Source: Verrucomicrobiota bacterium
GTDB lineage: Bacteria > Verrucomicrobiota > Verrucomicrobiia > Limisphaerales > SXTU01
Length of the DNA: 46,983 nucleotides
Direction: 5' to 3'
NCBI GenBank assembly: GCA_016871445.1
Contig: VHDH01000014.1
Coordinates: forward strand, 1-46,983
Made by a program: the position numbers and the translations under genes. This document shows, piece by piece, positions 19,394 through 28,690 of this stretch. Below the pieces are notes generated by a model, which was given only the letters and a program-made list of their open reading frames with translations, did not search any database and was not told the DNA's origin. The number at the start of each line of letters is the position of its first letter. The first letter of the stretch is position 1.

Positions 19394-20404
19394 ATGCCAG
19401 TACGCCTCGCCCGATTCGAAATGCCCAAGCGGTTGCAGAAGGAAGACGCCACCGCCACATCCACCTACGCCAAGTTCAGCGCCGAACCGTTTGAAACCGG
19501 TTACGGTCACACCATTGGCAACTCCCTTCGCCGCGTGCTCCTTAGCTCGCTCGAGGGTGCGGCTATCACCTCTGTCAAGATCGAGGGGGCGCAGCACGAG
19601 TTCACCATTGTGGACGGCGTGGTCGAGGATGTCACCGAGATCGTCTTGAATCTCAAAAAGGTCAAGTTCAAGGCTGACACCCACGAACCGCAGCAACTCA
19701 TCCTTTCGGTCAACAAAGACGGAGAAGTTACCGCTGGCGACATTGAGCTCAACCAGCACGTTACCCTTGTCAATCCCGACCAAGTCATCTGCACTCTGGA
19801 CAAGAAGAAGAAGCTCGTTATGGAGTTCGAAGTCCGGCAAGGCCGCGGTTTCTGCCCTGGCGACGAGAACAAGAAGACCGACCAGCCTATCGGGGTTGTT
19901 GCCATTGACAGCATTTTCTCCCCTGTCACCCGCGTGAAGTATGCCGTCGAGGCTGCCCGTGTGGGCCAACGGACCGACTATGATCGCCTCGTCGTCGAGA
20001 TCTGGACTGACGGTCGCATCACGCCCGATGACGCGCTCCTTCAGGCCAGCGCCATCCTCCAAAAGCACCTCGACGTCTTCGTCAACTACGACCGCAATGC
20101 CGTTCAGTTCACCGAGGTTGAGAACAAGCAGGACGAGGAGCAGGGCAAGCTCAAGAAACTGCTCAATATGAGCGTGAACGAGATTGAACTATCGGTCCGT
20201 GCGGCCAACTGCCTCAACAACGCCAACATTACCACCGTCGGTCAGCTTGCCATGAAGAGCGAGGGCGACATGCTCAAGTATCGTAACTTCGGCAAAAAAT
20301 CCCTTCAGGAGATCAAGGACAAGCTTCAAGCCCTTGGGCTTGGCCTGGGCATGACCTTCGACGCCTTGTTGCTCGACGCGCCGAAGGAAGACAAGCCCGT
20401 CTAA
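19394..20404 (+). CDS. rpoA: RNA polymerase alpha subunit
   Basis: Alpha dimerises to start RNA polymerase assembly and its C-terminal domain contacts UP elements and activators. The 336 residues contain the N-terminal dimerisation domain with GYGHTIGNSLRRVLLSSLEG (about 36-55) and the C-terminal helix-hairpin-helix domain with LSVRAANCLNNANI and GKKSLQEIKDKLQALGLGLG. The start at 19394 gives a slightly long N-terminus (MPVRLARFEMPKRLQKED). There is no clear ribosome binding site. Confidence 0.97.
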   Translation: MPVRLARFEMPKRLQKEDATATSTYAKFSAEPFETGYGHTIGNSLRRVLLSSLEGAAITSVKIEGAQHEFTIVDGVVEDVTEIVLNLKKVKFKADTHEPQQLILSVNKDGEVTAGDIELNQHVTLVNPDQVICTLDKKKKLVMEFEVRQGRGFCPGDENKKTDQPIGVVAIDSIFSPVTRVKYAVEAARVGQRTDYDRLVVEIWTDGRITPDDALLQASAILQKHLDVFVNYDRNAVQFTEVENKQDEEQGKLKKLLNMSVNEIELSVRAANCLNNANITTVGQLAMKSEGDMLKYRNFGKKSLQEIKDKLQALGLGLGMTFDALLLDAPKEDKPV

Positions 20405-20415
20405 TCCGTTGACCT

Positions 20416-20949
20416 ATGCGCCACCTTAAACGCACTGCCAAGCTGGGCCGTACCGGCGAGCATCGCAACGCAATGCTCGCCAACATGGCCGCCAGCCTCA
20501 TCAAAGCCAAGCGCGTCACCACCACCCTCGCCAAGGCGAAGGCTTTGCGCCCCGTCGTGGAGAAGCTGGTCACCCTTGGTCGCCGCGCCAATCGCGCCAT
20601 CGAGGCCTCCGGCTCGGCGGAGGCCAAGCAGAAGGCCGCGCTCGTCGCCGAGAACGTCCACTGCCGCCGCCTCGCCGCCGCACGTCTGCGCCAGCAGACC
20701 CGTGCTTTCTTCCGGGGTACGCCTTCGGTCAAAGGCAAGGATCGCCGTTTGAAGTGGCGCGAAAACGAGGACATCGTCCACATTCTCTTCGATAAAATTG
20801 CCCCACAGTTTAAGAATCGCCCGGGCGGTTACACTCGCATCCTTAAGCTCAACCAGCGCCAAGGTGACGCCGCCAAGTTGGCCATCATTGAGTTTGTTGA
20901 GGGCGAGGCCGCCGCGCCTGCCGAGGCCCCGAAGGCTGAAACGAAGTAG
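20416..20949 (+). CDS. rplQ: 50S ribosomal protein L17 with internal insertion
   Basis: L17 lies near the tunnel exit. The conserved start MRHLKRTAKLGRTGEHRNAM and the segment RPGGYTRILKLNQRQGDAA are present. The product has 177 residues against about 120-130 in E. coli-type proteins. Most of the excess is a basic insertion of roughly 35-40 residues between the KLVTLGRRAN segment and DIVHILFDKIAPQF, plus an Ala/Glu-rich tail. It is the last gene of the ribosomal block and is followed by a terminator. Confidence 0.95.
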   Translation: MRHLKRTAKLGRTGEHRNAMLANMAASLIKAKRVTTTLAKAKALRPVVEKLVTLGRRANRAIEASGSAEAKQKAALVAENVHCRRLAAARLRQQTRAFFRGTPSVKGKDRRLKWRENEDIVHILFDKIAPQFKNRPGGYTRILKLNQRQGDAAKLAIIEFVEGEAAAPAEAPKAETK

Positions 20950-20973
20950 GCTACTGCCGCAAGACTCAGCAAG

Positions 20974-20997
20974 GCCCGCTCGCTCGAGCGGGCTTTT
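20974..20997 (+). terminator. Intrinsic terminator after rplQ
   Basis: An 8-bp GC-rich stem (20974-20981 with 20986-20993) with a four-base loop runs into TTTT and a further T-rich stretch. It closes the long ribosomal gene block 25 bases after rplQ. Confidence 0.85.
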
Positions 20998-21371
20998 GCT
21001 TTTGGATGGAGTAATTCGAGCCGTGGCTGCAACTCGTTCGCACGGTGCAGTCACGGGACAGTCAAGAAACACCCAGCAGAGGAGAGAACACCAAGAAGGT
21101 TAGCAGCCAAGCACTAGACGCAAAACCCCGTTGGCCGACAGATTTTTGGCATCAAAAAACGACGAGAGGGCTTGGCCAATGGGAAATTTCGTTGACGCTT
21201 TGCGGAGGGGGCGGTTTCATCCGACACGTTGCCGCTAGTTAACTTGAGTGTGGAAGGGCGTTGCCACGTCCACGCTTGGCGGAAAATTGCGTAAACCGAA
21301 TGCGAACCAACTCATGGCTGGTCGTGGTGGTGGTTGACCCCCTCAGGGGTAATGGCTGTCAGCCTTAACTC
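20998..21371 (+). other. Non-coding gap between rplQ and the Gfo/Idh gene
   Basis: No gene, RNA or repeat is supported in this stretch. A TTGACG box at 21192 lacks a good -10 partner (TTTCAT at 17-base spacing). Just before the start codon two small hairpins occur: 21337-21350 (5-bp stem, CTCA loop) and 21354-21364 (4-bp stem). A promoter for the downstream operon must lie somewhere here because a terminator precedes it. Confidence 0.4.
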
Positions 21372-22493
21372 ATGAGCAAGAAGATCAACGTCGCTATTGT
21401 CGGACTCGGTTTCGGGGCGGAATTCATCCCCCTCTGGCAGAAGCACCCCCACACTACCTGTCACGCCATCTGCCAGCGCAACAAGCAGAAGCTCAATGAT
21501 GTGGGCGACTATTTCGGCGTGGACGTGCGTTATGAGGACTTCGCTACGCTCCTCAAGGATCCCGCGGTGGACGTGGTTCACATTAACTCGCCTATTCCCG
21601 ACCACGCGTGGATGTCCATCGCCGCGCTCAAGGCCGGTAAGCACGTCGCCTGCACCGTGCCGATGGCCACGAACATTGCCGACTGCAAGAAGATCGTGGA
21701 CCTCGCCAAGTCCACCGGCCTCAAATACATGATGATGGAGACCGTCGTCTATGCGCGCGAGTACCTCTTCATGAAGGAGCTGCTCGACGACGGTAAGCTC
21801 GGCCGACTCCAGTTCGTGCAGGCGTCGCACCAGCAGGACATGGACGGCTGGCCCAACTACTGGCCCGGTCTTCCGCCGATGTGGTACGCCACGCACTGTG
21901 TCGGCCCGGTCGCCGGCCTCGTAGGCAAACCCGCTGAATACGTGAGCTGCTTCGGCTCCGGCACCATTCGCAAGGAACTTCAGAAATGCTACGGCTCGCC
22001 CTTCGCCGTCGAGACCGCCCACATCAAGTTCAAGGGCAGCGACGTTTCCGCCCGCATCATCCGCAGCCTATTCGACACCGCGCGCCAGTATCGCGAGAGC
22101 ATTGATGTGTATGGCGACAAGAGGTCCGTGGAGTGGCCGCTCATCGAGCACGAACCGCTGGTGCTGCACACGGCGAAGAAGCCCGAGCCGAAGATCCCGA
22201 GCCACGTGAAGTGCCCCGACTTCGCGAGCCGGCTGCCCAGGAGCATCGCGAAATACACGACTCAGGGCGTCTACGACGCGAGCAAGAAGACGCACCTGAG
22301 CTTCACGCAGGGCAGCGGCCACGGCGGCAGCCACCCGCACCTCGCGCACGAGTTCGCGATGGCGCTGGTCGAAAAACGTGATCCGTTTCCGAACGCCGTG
22401 CAGTCCGCCAACTGGACCTGCGTGGGACTGTGCTCGCACGAGTCCGCCCTAAAGGGCGGGGCAATCGTCCAGCTTCCGGCTTTTACCCTTTAG
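21372..22493 (+). CDS. Gfo/Idh/MocA-family oxidoreductase with altered EKP motif
   Basis: This family uses NAD(P) to oxidise or epimerise sugars, polyols and related compounds. The 373-residue protein has an N-terminal Rossmann fold with VAIVGLGFGAEF (7-18). The usual EKP catalytic motif is replaced by TVP (residues 95-97), so the lysine is a valine (V96); the following PMAT is retained. H175 in the YATHCVGPVAG segment matches the conserved catalytic-site histidine region. No signal peptide is visible, so it is probably cytoplasmic. The following transporter gene starts 36 bases later, which suggests a small catabolic operon. The substrate cannot be told from sequence. The altered motif also occurs, as I recall, in a recognised subfamily, so loss of all activity should not be assumed. 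Confidence 0.85.
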   Translation: MSKKINVAIVGLGFGAEFIPLWQKHPHTTCHAICQRNKQKLNDVGDYFGVDVRYEDFATLLKDPAVDVVHINSPIPDHAWMSIAALKAGKHVACTVPMATNIADCKKIVDLAKSTGLKYMMMETVVYAREYLFMKELLDDGKLGRLQFVQASHQQDMDGWPNYWPGLPPMWYATHCVGPVAGLVGKPAEYVSCFGSGTIRKELQKCYGSPFAVETAHIKFKGSDVSARIIRSLFDTARQYRESIDVYGDKRSVEWPLIEHEPLVLHTAKKPEPKIPSHVKCPDFASRLPRSIAKYTTQGVYDASKKTHLSFTQGSGHGGSHPHLAHEFAMALVEKRDPFPNAVQSANWTCVGLCSHESALKGGAIVQLPAFTL

Positions 22494-22502
22494 TTGCCAG
22501 TC

Positions 22503-22526
22503 ATCCAACAATCCAACCATCCACTA
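22503..22526 (+). repeat. Three 8-nt direct repeats before the MFS gene
   Basis: The units ATCCAACA, ATCCAACC and ATCCACTA lie head to tail in the gap between the oxidoreductase and transporter genes, ending three bases before the ATG at 22530. Confidence 0.5.
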
Positions 22527-22529
22527 CAC

Positions 22530-24161
22530 ATGAGCACAGACACTACAGCAAACGGCGGCGCGCCCGTAGCGGCGAACGCCAACCGCCTCCTCTGGGCCGG
22601 CTTTATGGCGATTCTCGCCGCCGGCGTCGGCTTCGCCATCCGCGGCGGCATCTTCGACAACTGGGGCAAGGAGTTTGGCTTCACCGGCGCGCAGCTCGGT
22701 TCCATCGGTGGGGCCGGCCTTTCTGGCTTCTGCTTCGGCATCATCATCGGCGGCGTGATCTGCGATAAAATCGGCTACGGCAAACTGGTGATCACGGCGT
22801 TTCTGCTGCACATCCTGTCTGCGGTCGTTACGTTCGCCGCCGTTCCGGGCGATGGCGGAGAGGCAGCCAAGACTTTGGCCTACAACTGCCTCTTTGGCGG
22901 CATGTTCATCTTTGCATTCGCGAACGGAACCCTGGAGGCCGTTGCCAACCCGCTTGTCGCCACGCTCTTCCCGCAGAACCGCACGCATTACCTCAACATT
23001 CTTCATGCAAGCTGGCCTGCTGGCATGATCATTGGGGCTGCTCTGGGCTGGGTGCTTGACGACCAGATGAAGATGAACTGGAAGATCCAGTTGTCCCTCT
23101 ACCTCATCCCCACCGTCATCTACGGCATCATGTTCATGGGGCAGCACTTTCCGAAGTCTGAGGCGTCCGAGAAGGGGGCGAGCCTCGGTGAAATGTTCAA
23201 AGACGTAGGCATCCTTGGCGCGCTGGTCGTTGCGCCGCTGCTGCTGCTCTTTTGCGGCAGCTTTCTGCCCCTCTTCGGCATCTCGGCCAGTGCGTCAGAG
23301 AAGATCGGCTATGCCGTCGGCGGATTGACTGTGGTCGCAGTCGGCGTGCTGACCAAAGGGTCCATCGGCTCGCTCTTGCTCTTCCTTCTCTTCATCACTC
23401 ACGCGCTCATCGGCTCGGTCGAGCTTGGCACGGACCAGTGGATCCAGTTCATCACCGGCAACCTGTTCACCTCCGAACAGGGCAAATACCTGTTCCTTTG
23501 GACTTCAGCCATCATGTTTGGCCTGCGGTTCTGCGCCCACTGGATTGAAAACACCCTCAAACTCTCCCCGGTGGCCCTGCTGCTGAGTTGCTCCGTGCTG
23601 GCCGTCATCGGCCTGCAAATGGCGAGCATCATGGAAACCTTCACCACCGCGCTCATTGCGCTGGGCATCTACGCGGTGGGCAAGACCTTCTTCTGGCCCA
23701 CGATGCTCGCGGTGGCCTCCGACCGCTTCCCGCGCACCGGAGCCGTCGCGATTTCCATCATGGGCGGCATCGGCATGCTTTCGGTGGGAACGATTGGTGG
23801 CCCTGGACTCGGCTACCTGAAAGACCGTTTTGCAGGTGAGGCCCTCAAGGAAAAGGATGCTGCTCTGTTCGCCGAGTATAAGGCCGAAAAGCCGAGCACC
23901 TTCCTCGGCATCAAATCCATGGAGGCCGTTGGTCTCGATGGAAAAAAGCTGGGCGAGGCCAAGGACGCCAAGGAGAAGACTGACAAACAGAAGGCAGTTG
24001 TCGCCGCCGACCAATTTGGGGATCGCAAAACATTGAAGGTGGACTCTTACATTCCTGCGATCATGGCCGTGCTCTACCTCGGCATCCTGCTCTACTTCAA
24101 GTCCATCGGCGGCTACAAAGCCGTCCACATCGGCGAGGAAGATAAAAAGCCTGCCGCGTAA
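22530..24161 (+). CDS. MFS transporter, FucP-like (sugar:H+ symporter family)
   Basis: The 543-residue integral membrane protein has about twelve hydrophobic segments and the general layout of the FHS/FucP branch, with [17 protein letters not shown] and [17 protein letters not shown] resembling that family. A role in uptake of a sugar or polyol for the upstream oxidoreductase is inferred. The frame opens at a TTG (22494), but ATG 22530 is preferred because the first 12 codons are the repeat-bearing gap. A hydrophilic Lys/Glu/Ala-rich loop of about 70 residues (roughly 435-505) separates the last membrane span from the rest, which is unusual for the family. A strong terminator follows. Confidence 0.85.
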   Translation: MSTDTTANGGAPVAANANRLLWAGFMAILAAGVGFAIRGGIFDNWGKEFGFTGAQLGSIGGAGLSGFCFGIIIGGVICDKIGYGKLVITAFLLHILSAVVTFAAVPGDGGEAAKTLAYNCLFGGMFIFAFANGTLEAVANPLVATLFPQNRTHYLNILHASWPAGMIIGAALGWVLDDQMKMNWKIQLSLYLIPTVIYGIMFMGQHFPKSEASEKGASLGEMFKDVGILGALVVAPLLLLFCGSFLPLFGISASASEKIGYAVGGLTVVAVGVLTKGSIGSLLLFLLFITHALIGSVELGTDQWIQFITGNLFTSEQGKYLFLWTSAIMFGLRFCAHWIENTLKLSPVALLLSCSVLAVIGLQMASIMETFTTALIALGIYAVGKTFFWPTMLAVASDRFPRTGAVAISIMGGIGMLSVGTIGGPGLGYLKDRFAGEALKEKDAALFAEYKAEKPSTFLGIKSMEAVGLDGKKLGEAKDAKEKTDKQKAVVAADQFGDRKTLKVDSYIPAIMAVLYLGILLYFKSIGGYKAVHIGEEDKKPAA

Positions 24162-24182
24162 AAGAACCCGTGTCCTTCAGAG

Positions 24183-24209
24183 GGCGGCCTCGCGCGAGGC
24201 CGCCTTTTT
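24183..24209 (+). terminator. Intrinsic terminator after the MFS gene
   Basis: A 9-bp GC-rich stem (24183-24191 with 24196-24204) and tetraloop are followed by TTTTT (24205-24209). Confidence 0.9.
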
Positions 24210-24287
24210 CGTTGTCCGGCAGGCGCACACGCACCCGCGCGACAAACTTTTTTGCCCTCGCGCCATTCATCCAGCATCCTCGCGCCG

Positions 24288-27200
24288 ATGAGTTTCACCG
24301 AGTTGACGGAAGCCTTCTTCACGAAGGCGGCGGGCTGGGAGGCGGTCAAGAACGCCCGCAGCCTGCTCGCCGGCGGGAAGGTGATTTCCTCGAACTGGTC
24401 GCCGCCGCTGCTTAAGGGCGTGGTGCAGGAAGGCTCATCCTCGTATCGCGCGGGCCTCGTCATTAAGGGGCCGGTGGATATTGATAACCTCTGCCCCTGC
24501 CGCGCCTCCCGCGAGGGCGGCGTTATCTGTGCGCACTCGGTCGCCGTTGGGTTGCATCATGTCCTCAGCAACAAGCCCGCGCCGTGCGGCAGCGACACAG
24601 CGACGCCCTTGCCCGCGCGACTCGGAGCGAAGCCAACACCTTCCGCCGCCCGCGAGTCAGAGCCGCCGGCTGGGCCAAAGTTGAAGCGTGCCGCGAACGG
24701 CCAGCCGCTGGAAATCTCTGTCATCTTCCCGCCGACGTTCACCACCGGCATCGAGCGCGGGAAAGTCATGGCCACTTTCGAGGGTAAGTGGGCGCGGGGC
24801 CGCTCGCCCTTGAGCGCGCTGCCGATGAACCAGCCCTTCGCCCTCTCGCCCGAGGACGCGCGCCTGCTGGACAAGGCCGAGGAACTCGCCGGCAACGAAA
24901 CACCCGGCGGCCTGATGCTAACGCTCGTCGAGTTGACGCAACTTCTTGACGCGCTCAGCAGCCATCCGCGCGTGTCGCTCGGGCGCGCGCAGGCGTTGAA
25001 CATCGGCGCGACCTCGTGGCGCGTGCCGGTGGAGGTGACTTTGGAGACGTCCGGCGAAATTCGCATGAACCTCCCGCCCGGCTTGCGCGCCCCCACACTC
25101 ATCGCCGGCGAATCGCTTTGGGCCTTGCGGGGCGATGCGCTGGAGCCCGTGGGTTTACCGAAGCAGTGGCGCTCGCTCTTTCAAGCGCCGATGAAACTAC
25201 CGCGCTCGCGCGTCCCGCTCTTTCTCAGTCAGGAGCTGGTCGTACTCGAAGCCGAGAGCGAGGTGGAAGCGAATTTCACCATAGATGAGTTCACGTTGGA
25301 GCCGCAATCGCCACGTTTCATACTCTCGCTGGACGGCGGGCTGGCCCAGGTGCAGGCGCAACTCCAGTGTGCTTACGGCCCGCGCATCATGACGGTGGGC
25401 GTGACGGCGAAGGACGAATCGCTTTGGCTGCCCGACCCAAAATGCACGACGCGTTACTCGACGCGCGATTTCGGCTCTGAAGTCGGGGCCTCGGAGCTGA
25501 TGCGGCGCGCGGGCTTTAGAGGCCCCGACCCGCAGGGCCGCTGGAATCTCCACGGCGAGAGTAACGTCGTGCGCTTCTTCGCGAAGGATTACCCCCGCTT
25601 GCAAAAGGAATGGGACGTGACGCTGGAGGAGCGCCTGCAGCACAGCGCAGCGAAGAACTTTGAGCGGCTGGAACCGCGCTTTGAGATTCGACCCTCGGGC
25701 GAGCGGTGGTTCGATGTTCAAATGTCCCTCGGCTCAGCGGACGGCGAGAAGTTTTCCGCTGCGGACATTCAACGGCTCATTCTCTCCGGCAACGGCACGA
25801 CGCGATTGAAGAACGGGCGCATCGCTCTCATTGACACTGGTGCACTAGAGGAATTTCAAGAGGTACTGCGGGATTGTGCACCCCAGCAGCACGCCCACGG
25901 TTACCGCTTCAGCAACGAGCAGGCGGGCTTCCTTGATGCGACGTTGCGCCAACAGCCGGGCTGGCAGGTGCAGGCCACGTCCGGCTGGCGCGAGCGCGCC
26001 GCCCAGCAGAGCGGTCAGGCCAAGCTGGTCTGCCCGCCGCTCGGCCGCCTGGAGGAGGTGCTGCGTCCTTACCAGCGTCAGGGCGTCGCGTGGATGCAGT
26101 TTCTCCGCGAGAACAAGTTCGGCGGCATTCTCGCGGACGAAATGGGCCTCGGCAAAACACTCCAGACGCTCGCGTTCCTCCAGTCCTGCCACACGAATCG
26201 CAAGTTGTCCGGGCCCGTGCTCATTGTGTGCCCGACCTCGCTTGTGTTTAACTGGCTGGCTGAGGCGAAGAAATTCACAACGGAGCTTAAGGTCGTCACG
26301 CTGCACGGCGCGAACCGTCACGCGCGCTTCGACGAGGTCGCCTCCAGCCAGCTCGTCATCACCAGCTACGCGCTTATCCGGCGCGACGCGGAGAAGTATC
26401 GTGAGTTGGAGTTTGATACGCTCGTGCTCGATGAGGCGCAGCACATTAAGAATCGGCAGACGCAGAACTCGCAGGCCGTTAAGGCAGTGAAAGCCACTCA
26501 CCGTCTGGTGCTTACCGGCACGCCAATGGAGAACTCCGTGCTGGACCTGTGGAGTATCTTTGACTTCCTCATGCCCGGCTACCTCGGCTCAGCGGCGGAC
26601 TTTAAGGAGCGCTACGAGCAACCGATCACCCGCGACAAGGATGAAGTCGTGCAGGCGCGGCTCGGGCGGCGCTTGCGGCCCTTCATTCTGCGCCGACTTA
26701 AGACCGAGGTGGCGAAAGATTTGCCTGCGAAGCTCGAGCAAGTCTCCTACTGCGAACTTACCGACGACCAGGCAGAGGTTTACAAACAGGTGCTGGCCGT
26801 CAGCAAAAAGGAGGTTATGGATGCCGTCGGCGCGCAGGGCCTCGCGAAGAGCAAGATGGTTGTGCTTAACGCGCTGCTGCGTCTGCGGCAAATCTGCTGC
26901 GACCTGCGGCTGTTAAAGATGGCGGATGTGCAATTCACCGACGATCACTCAGGCAAGCTGGAGATGTTTGGTGAGTTGTTGGAGGAAGCAATCGACGGTG
27001 GGCATCGCGTGCTCGTGTTCAGCCAGTTCACCACGATGCTCGCGCTGCTCAAAGACAAGCTCACGGCAGAGCAGATTGAGTTTTGCTACCTCGACGGCGC
27101 GACGACGAACCGCGGAGCCGTGGTGGAAAAATTCCAGGGCAACGCGAGGATTCCGGTCTTCCTCATTAGCCTGAAGGCTGGTGGCGTGGGCCTAACGCTC

Positions 27201-27455
27201 ACCGGCGCTGACACGGTGGTTCACTTCGACCCATGGTGGAATCCAGCAGTTGAGGATCAAGCCACCGACCGCGCGCACCGCATCGGTCAGATGCGCGTAG
27301 TGACAAGTTACAAGCTCATCACGCGCGGCACGGTGGAGGAGAAGATTCTTGCGCTTCAACAGAAGAAACGGGCCATCATTAAGGCTACGTTAGGCGGTGA
27401 GGAGTCACTCACCGACAACCTAACTTGGGAGGAGATCCAAGGATTGTTCGAGTGA
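24288..27455 (+). CDS. SWIM zinc-finger SNF2-family DNA helicase/translocase
   Basis: This is an ATP-driven double-stranded DNA translocase of the SNF2 superfamily. The start is ATG 24288 (1055 residues); an upstream TTG at 24252 is less likely. An N-terminal SWIM finger has C69-x-C71-x9-C81-x-H83. A long middle region (about 100-590) of beta-rich character follows. The motor has RPYQRQGVAWM, Walker A DEMGLGKT (about 615-624), motif II DEAQH (715-719), TGTPMEN, and in the second lobe FSQFTTML, LKAGGVGLTL and TDRAHRIGQ. This layout matches bacterial SWIM-SNF2 proteins thought to act in transcription or repair; the exact role is unknown. It stands alone behind a terminator, not in an obvious defence cluster. 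Confidence 0.93.
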   Translation: MSFTELTEAFFTKAAGWEAVKNARSLLAGGKVISSNWSPPLLKGVVQEGSSSYRAGLVIKGPVDIDNLCPCRASREGGVICAHSVAVGLHHVLSNKPAPCGSDTATPLPARLGAKPTPSAARESEPPAGPKLKRAANGQPLEISVIFPPTFTTGIERGKVMATFEGKWARGRSPLSALPMNQPFALSPEDARLLDKAEELAGNETPGGLMLTLVELTQLLDALSSHPRVSLGRAQALNIGATSWRVPVEVTLETSGEIRMNLPPGLRAPTLIAGESLWALRGDALEPVGLPKQWRSLFQAPMKLPRSRVPLFLSQELVVLEAESEVEANFTIDEFTLEPQSPRFILSLDGGLAQVQAQLQCAYGPRIMTVGVTAKDESLWLPDPKCTTRYSTRDFGSEVGASELMRRAGFRGPDPQGRWNLHGESNVVRFFAKDYPRLQKEWDVTLEERLQHSAAKNFERLEPRFEIRPSGERWFDVQMSLGSADGEKFSAADIQRLILSGNGTTRLKNGRIALIDTGALEEFQEVLRDCAPQQHAHGYRFSNEQAGFLDATLRQQPGWQVQATSGWRERAAQQSGQAKLVCPPLGRLEEVLRPYQRQGVAWMQFLRENKFGGILADEMGLGKTLQTLAFLQSCHTNRKLSGPVLIVCPTSLVFNWLAEAKKFTTELKVVTLHGANRHARFDEVASSQLVITSYALIRRDAEKYRELEFDTLVLDEAQHIKNRQTQNSQAVKAVKATHRLVLTGTPMENSVLDLWSIFDFLMPGYLGSAADFKERYEQPITRDKDEVVQARLGRRLRPFILRRLKTEVAKDLPAKLEQVSYCELTDDQAEVYKQVLAVSKKEVMDAVGAQGLAKSKMVVLNALLRLRQICCDLRLLKMADVQFTDDHSGKLEMFGELLEEAIDGGHRVLVFSQFTTMLALLKDKLTAEQIEFCYLDGATTNRGAVVEKFQGNARIPVFLISLKAGGVGLTLTGADTVVHFDPWWNPAVEDQATDRAHRIGQMRVVTSYKLITRGTVEEKILALQQKKRAIIKATLGGEESLTDNLTWEEIQGLFE

Positions 27456-27531
27456 CATCCCGTTGACGCTCCGCCCTTGCCCTGCCCAAACTGATTTAAT
27501 AAACCCAGTCCGAAGCCATTCCTCCATCGCC

Positions 27532-28677
27532 ATGAAGTTTGCCATGAAGTTTGTCCTTGTCCTCGCTCTTGTCCTCGTCACCCCGGTCGTTGCCCAGCAG
27601 CCTGCGCCCAAGCCAGCTGCGAAGCCAGCCCCACCGAAGGCTACCGCGGGCACCATCCCCGCTGACGTAATGTGGCACGACGTTACCAAGTGGGGCGTCG
27701 AGGGGCGCGGTTGGGCTGACCAAGAGCGCAAACGGTGGTTCGACCGCCTGCCGGCTAAGGCCGAGGGCAAGGTCACGTCCGCCGTATGGAACCTGAGCCG
27801 CGACAGCGCCGGCATGATGGTGCGGTTCAAGACCGACGCGAAGACCATCTTCACCCGCTACACGCTTGCGAAGACGAATCTTGCGATGCCGCATATGCCG
27901 GCCACCGGCGTCAGCGGCTTGGACCTCTACGCGCGCGATGCGCAGGGCAATTGGAAGTGGGTGCAAGTTACGCGGCCGAGTTCGCCAAAAGTCGAGACGA
28001 CCCTCATTAGTGACCTCGCACCGGGCGAACGCGAATACGCCGCGTTCCTGCCGCTTTACAACGGCATCGAGTCTCTGGAGATCGGTGTGCCGGCAGACGC
28101 GAAGTTCATGGGCCTCGCTCCGCGCGCGGAGAAGCCCATAGTTTTTTACGGCACTTCCATCACGCACGGCGCGTGCGCGTCGCGGCCGGGCATGGTGCAC
28201 ACCGCGATCCTCGGCCGCCGCTTCGACCGGCCCGTATTGAACCTCGGCTTTTCTGGAAATGGCCGCATGGACGCCGCCGTGGGCGACCTGCTCATCGAGG
28301 TGGACGCGGCGGTGTATGTGATTGATTGCCTGCCGAACATGCAACCCGCCGACGTGAGGGCGAAGTGCGGGCCGTTGGTAAAACAGCTCCGCGCCGCGCG
28401 GCCCAACACGCCCATCGTGCTCGTGGAGGATCGGCGCTTTACCAACGACTGGATAACGCCGAACAAGAAGAAGTTCCACGACGACAACCACGCCGCGTTG
28501 CGGGCTGCCTACGAGCAGTTGAAAAAGGAAGGCGTCACCAAGCTCTCCTACATTCCCGGCGACGCGCTCTACGGCACCGACACCGAGGGCGCGACCGACG
28601 CCTCGCACGCGAATGACCTCGGTTTCATGCGGCAAGCGGATGTCTTTGAGCCGATCATTCGTGCGGCGCTCCGCTAG
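27532..28677 (+). CDS. Secreted SGNH/GDSL-type hydrolase
   Basis: A probable exported esterase. The 381-residue protein begins with a signal peptide (hydrophobic residues about 5-20, cleavage near VVAQQ) and a Pro/Ala/Lys-rich linker (24-38). The N-terminal half resembles the beta-sandwich that precedes this type of hydrolase. The catalytic half has block I GTSITHG with S209, block II/III GFSGNG with G242 and N243, and block V DASHAND with D356 and H359. Start ATG 27532 is chosen for the signal peptide; ATG 27544 would also work and the TTG at 27463 is unlikely. Substrate unknown; many relatives deacetylate glycans. Confidence 0.88.
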   Translation: MKFAMKFVLVLALVLVTPVVAQQPAPKPAAKPAPPKATAGTIPADVMWHDVTKWGVEGRGWADQERKRWFDRLPAKAEGKVTSAVWNLSRDSAGMMVRFKTDAKTIFTRYTLAKTNLAMPHMPATGVSGLDLYARDAQGNWKWVQVTRPSSPKVETTLISDLAPGEREYAAFLPLYNGIESLEIGVPADAKFMGLAPRAEKPIVFYGTSITHGACASRPGMVHTAILGRRFDRPVLNLGFSGNGRMDAAVGDLLIEVDAAVYVIDCLPNMQPADVRAKCGPLVKQLRAARPNTPIVLVEDRRFTNDWITPNKKKFHDDNHAALRAAYEQLKKEGVTKLSYIPGDALYGTDTEGATDASHANDLGFMRQADVFEPIIRAALR

Positions 28678-28690
28678 GCTGCGGGCACGG

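Noticed and set aside
21192-21220. Promoter at TTGACG for the oxidoreductase operon
   Set aside because: The -35 match is good but the -10 partner (TTTCAT) is poor, and it lies 150 bases from the start codon.
24252-24287. TTG start for the SNF2 helicase
   Set aside because: The ATG at 24288 gives a sensible N-terminus and the extra 12 residues show no conserved feature.
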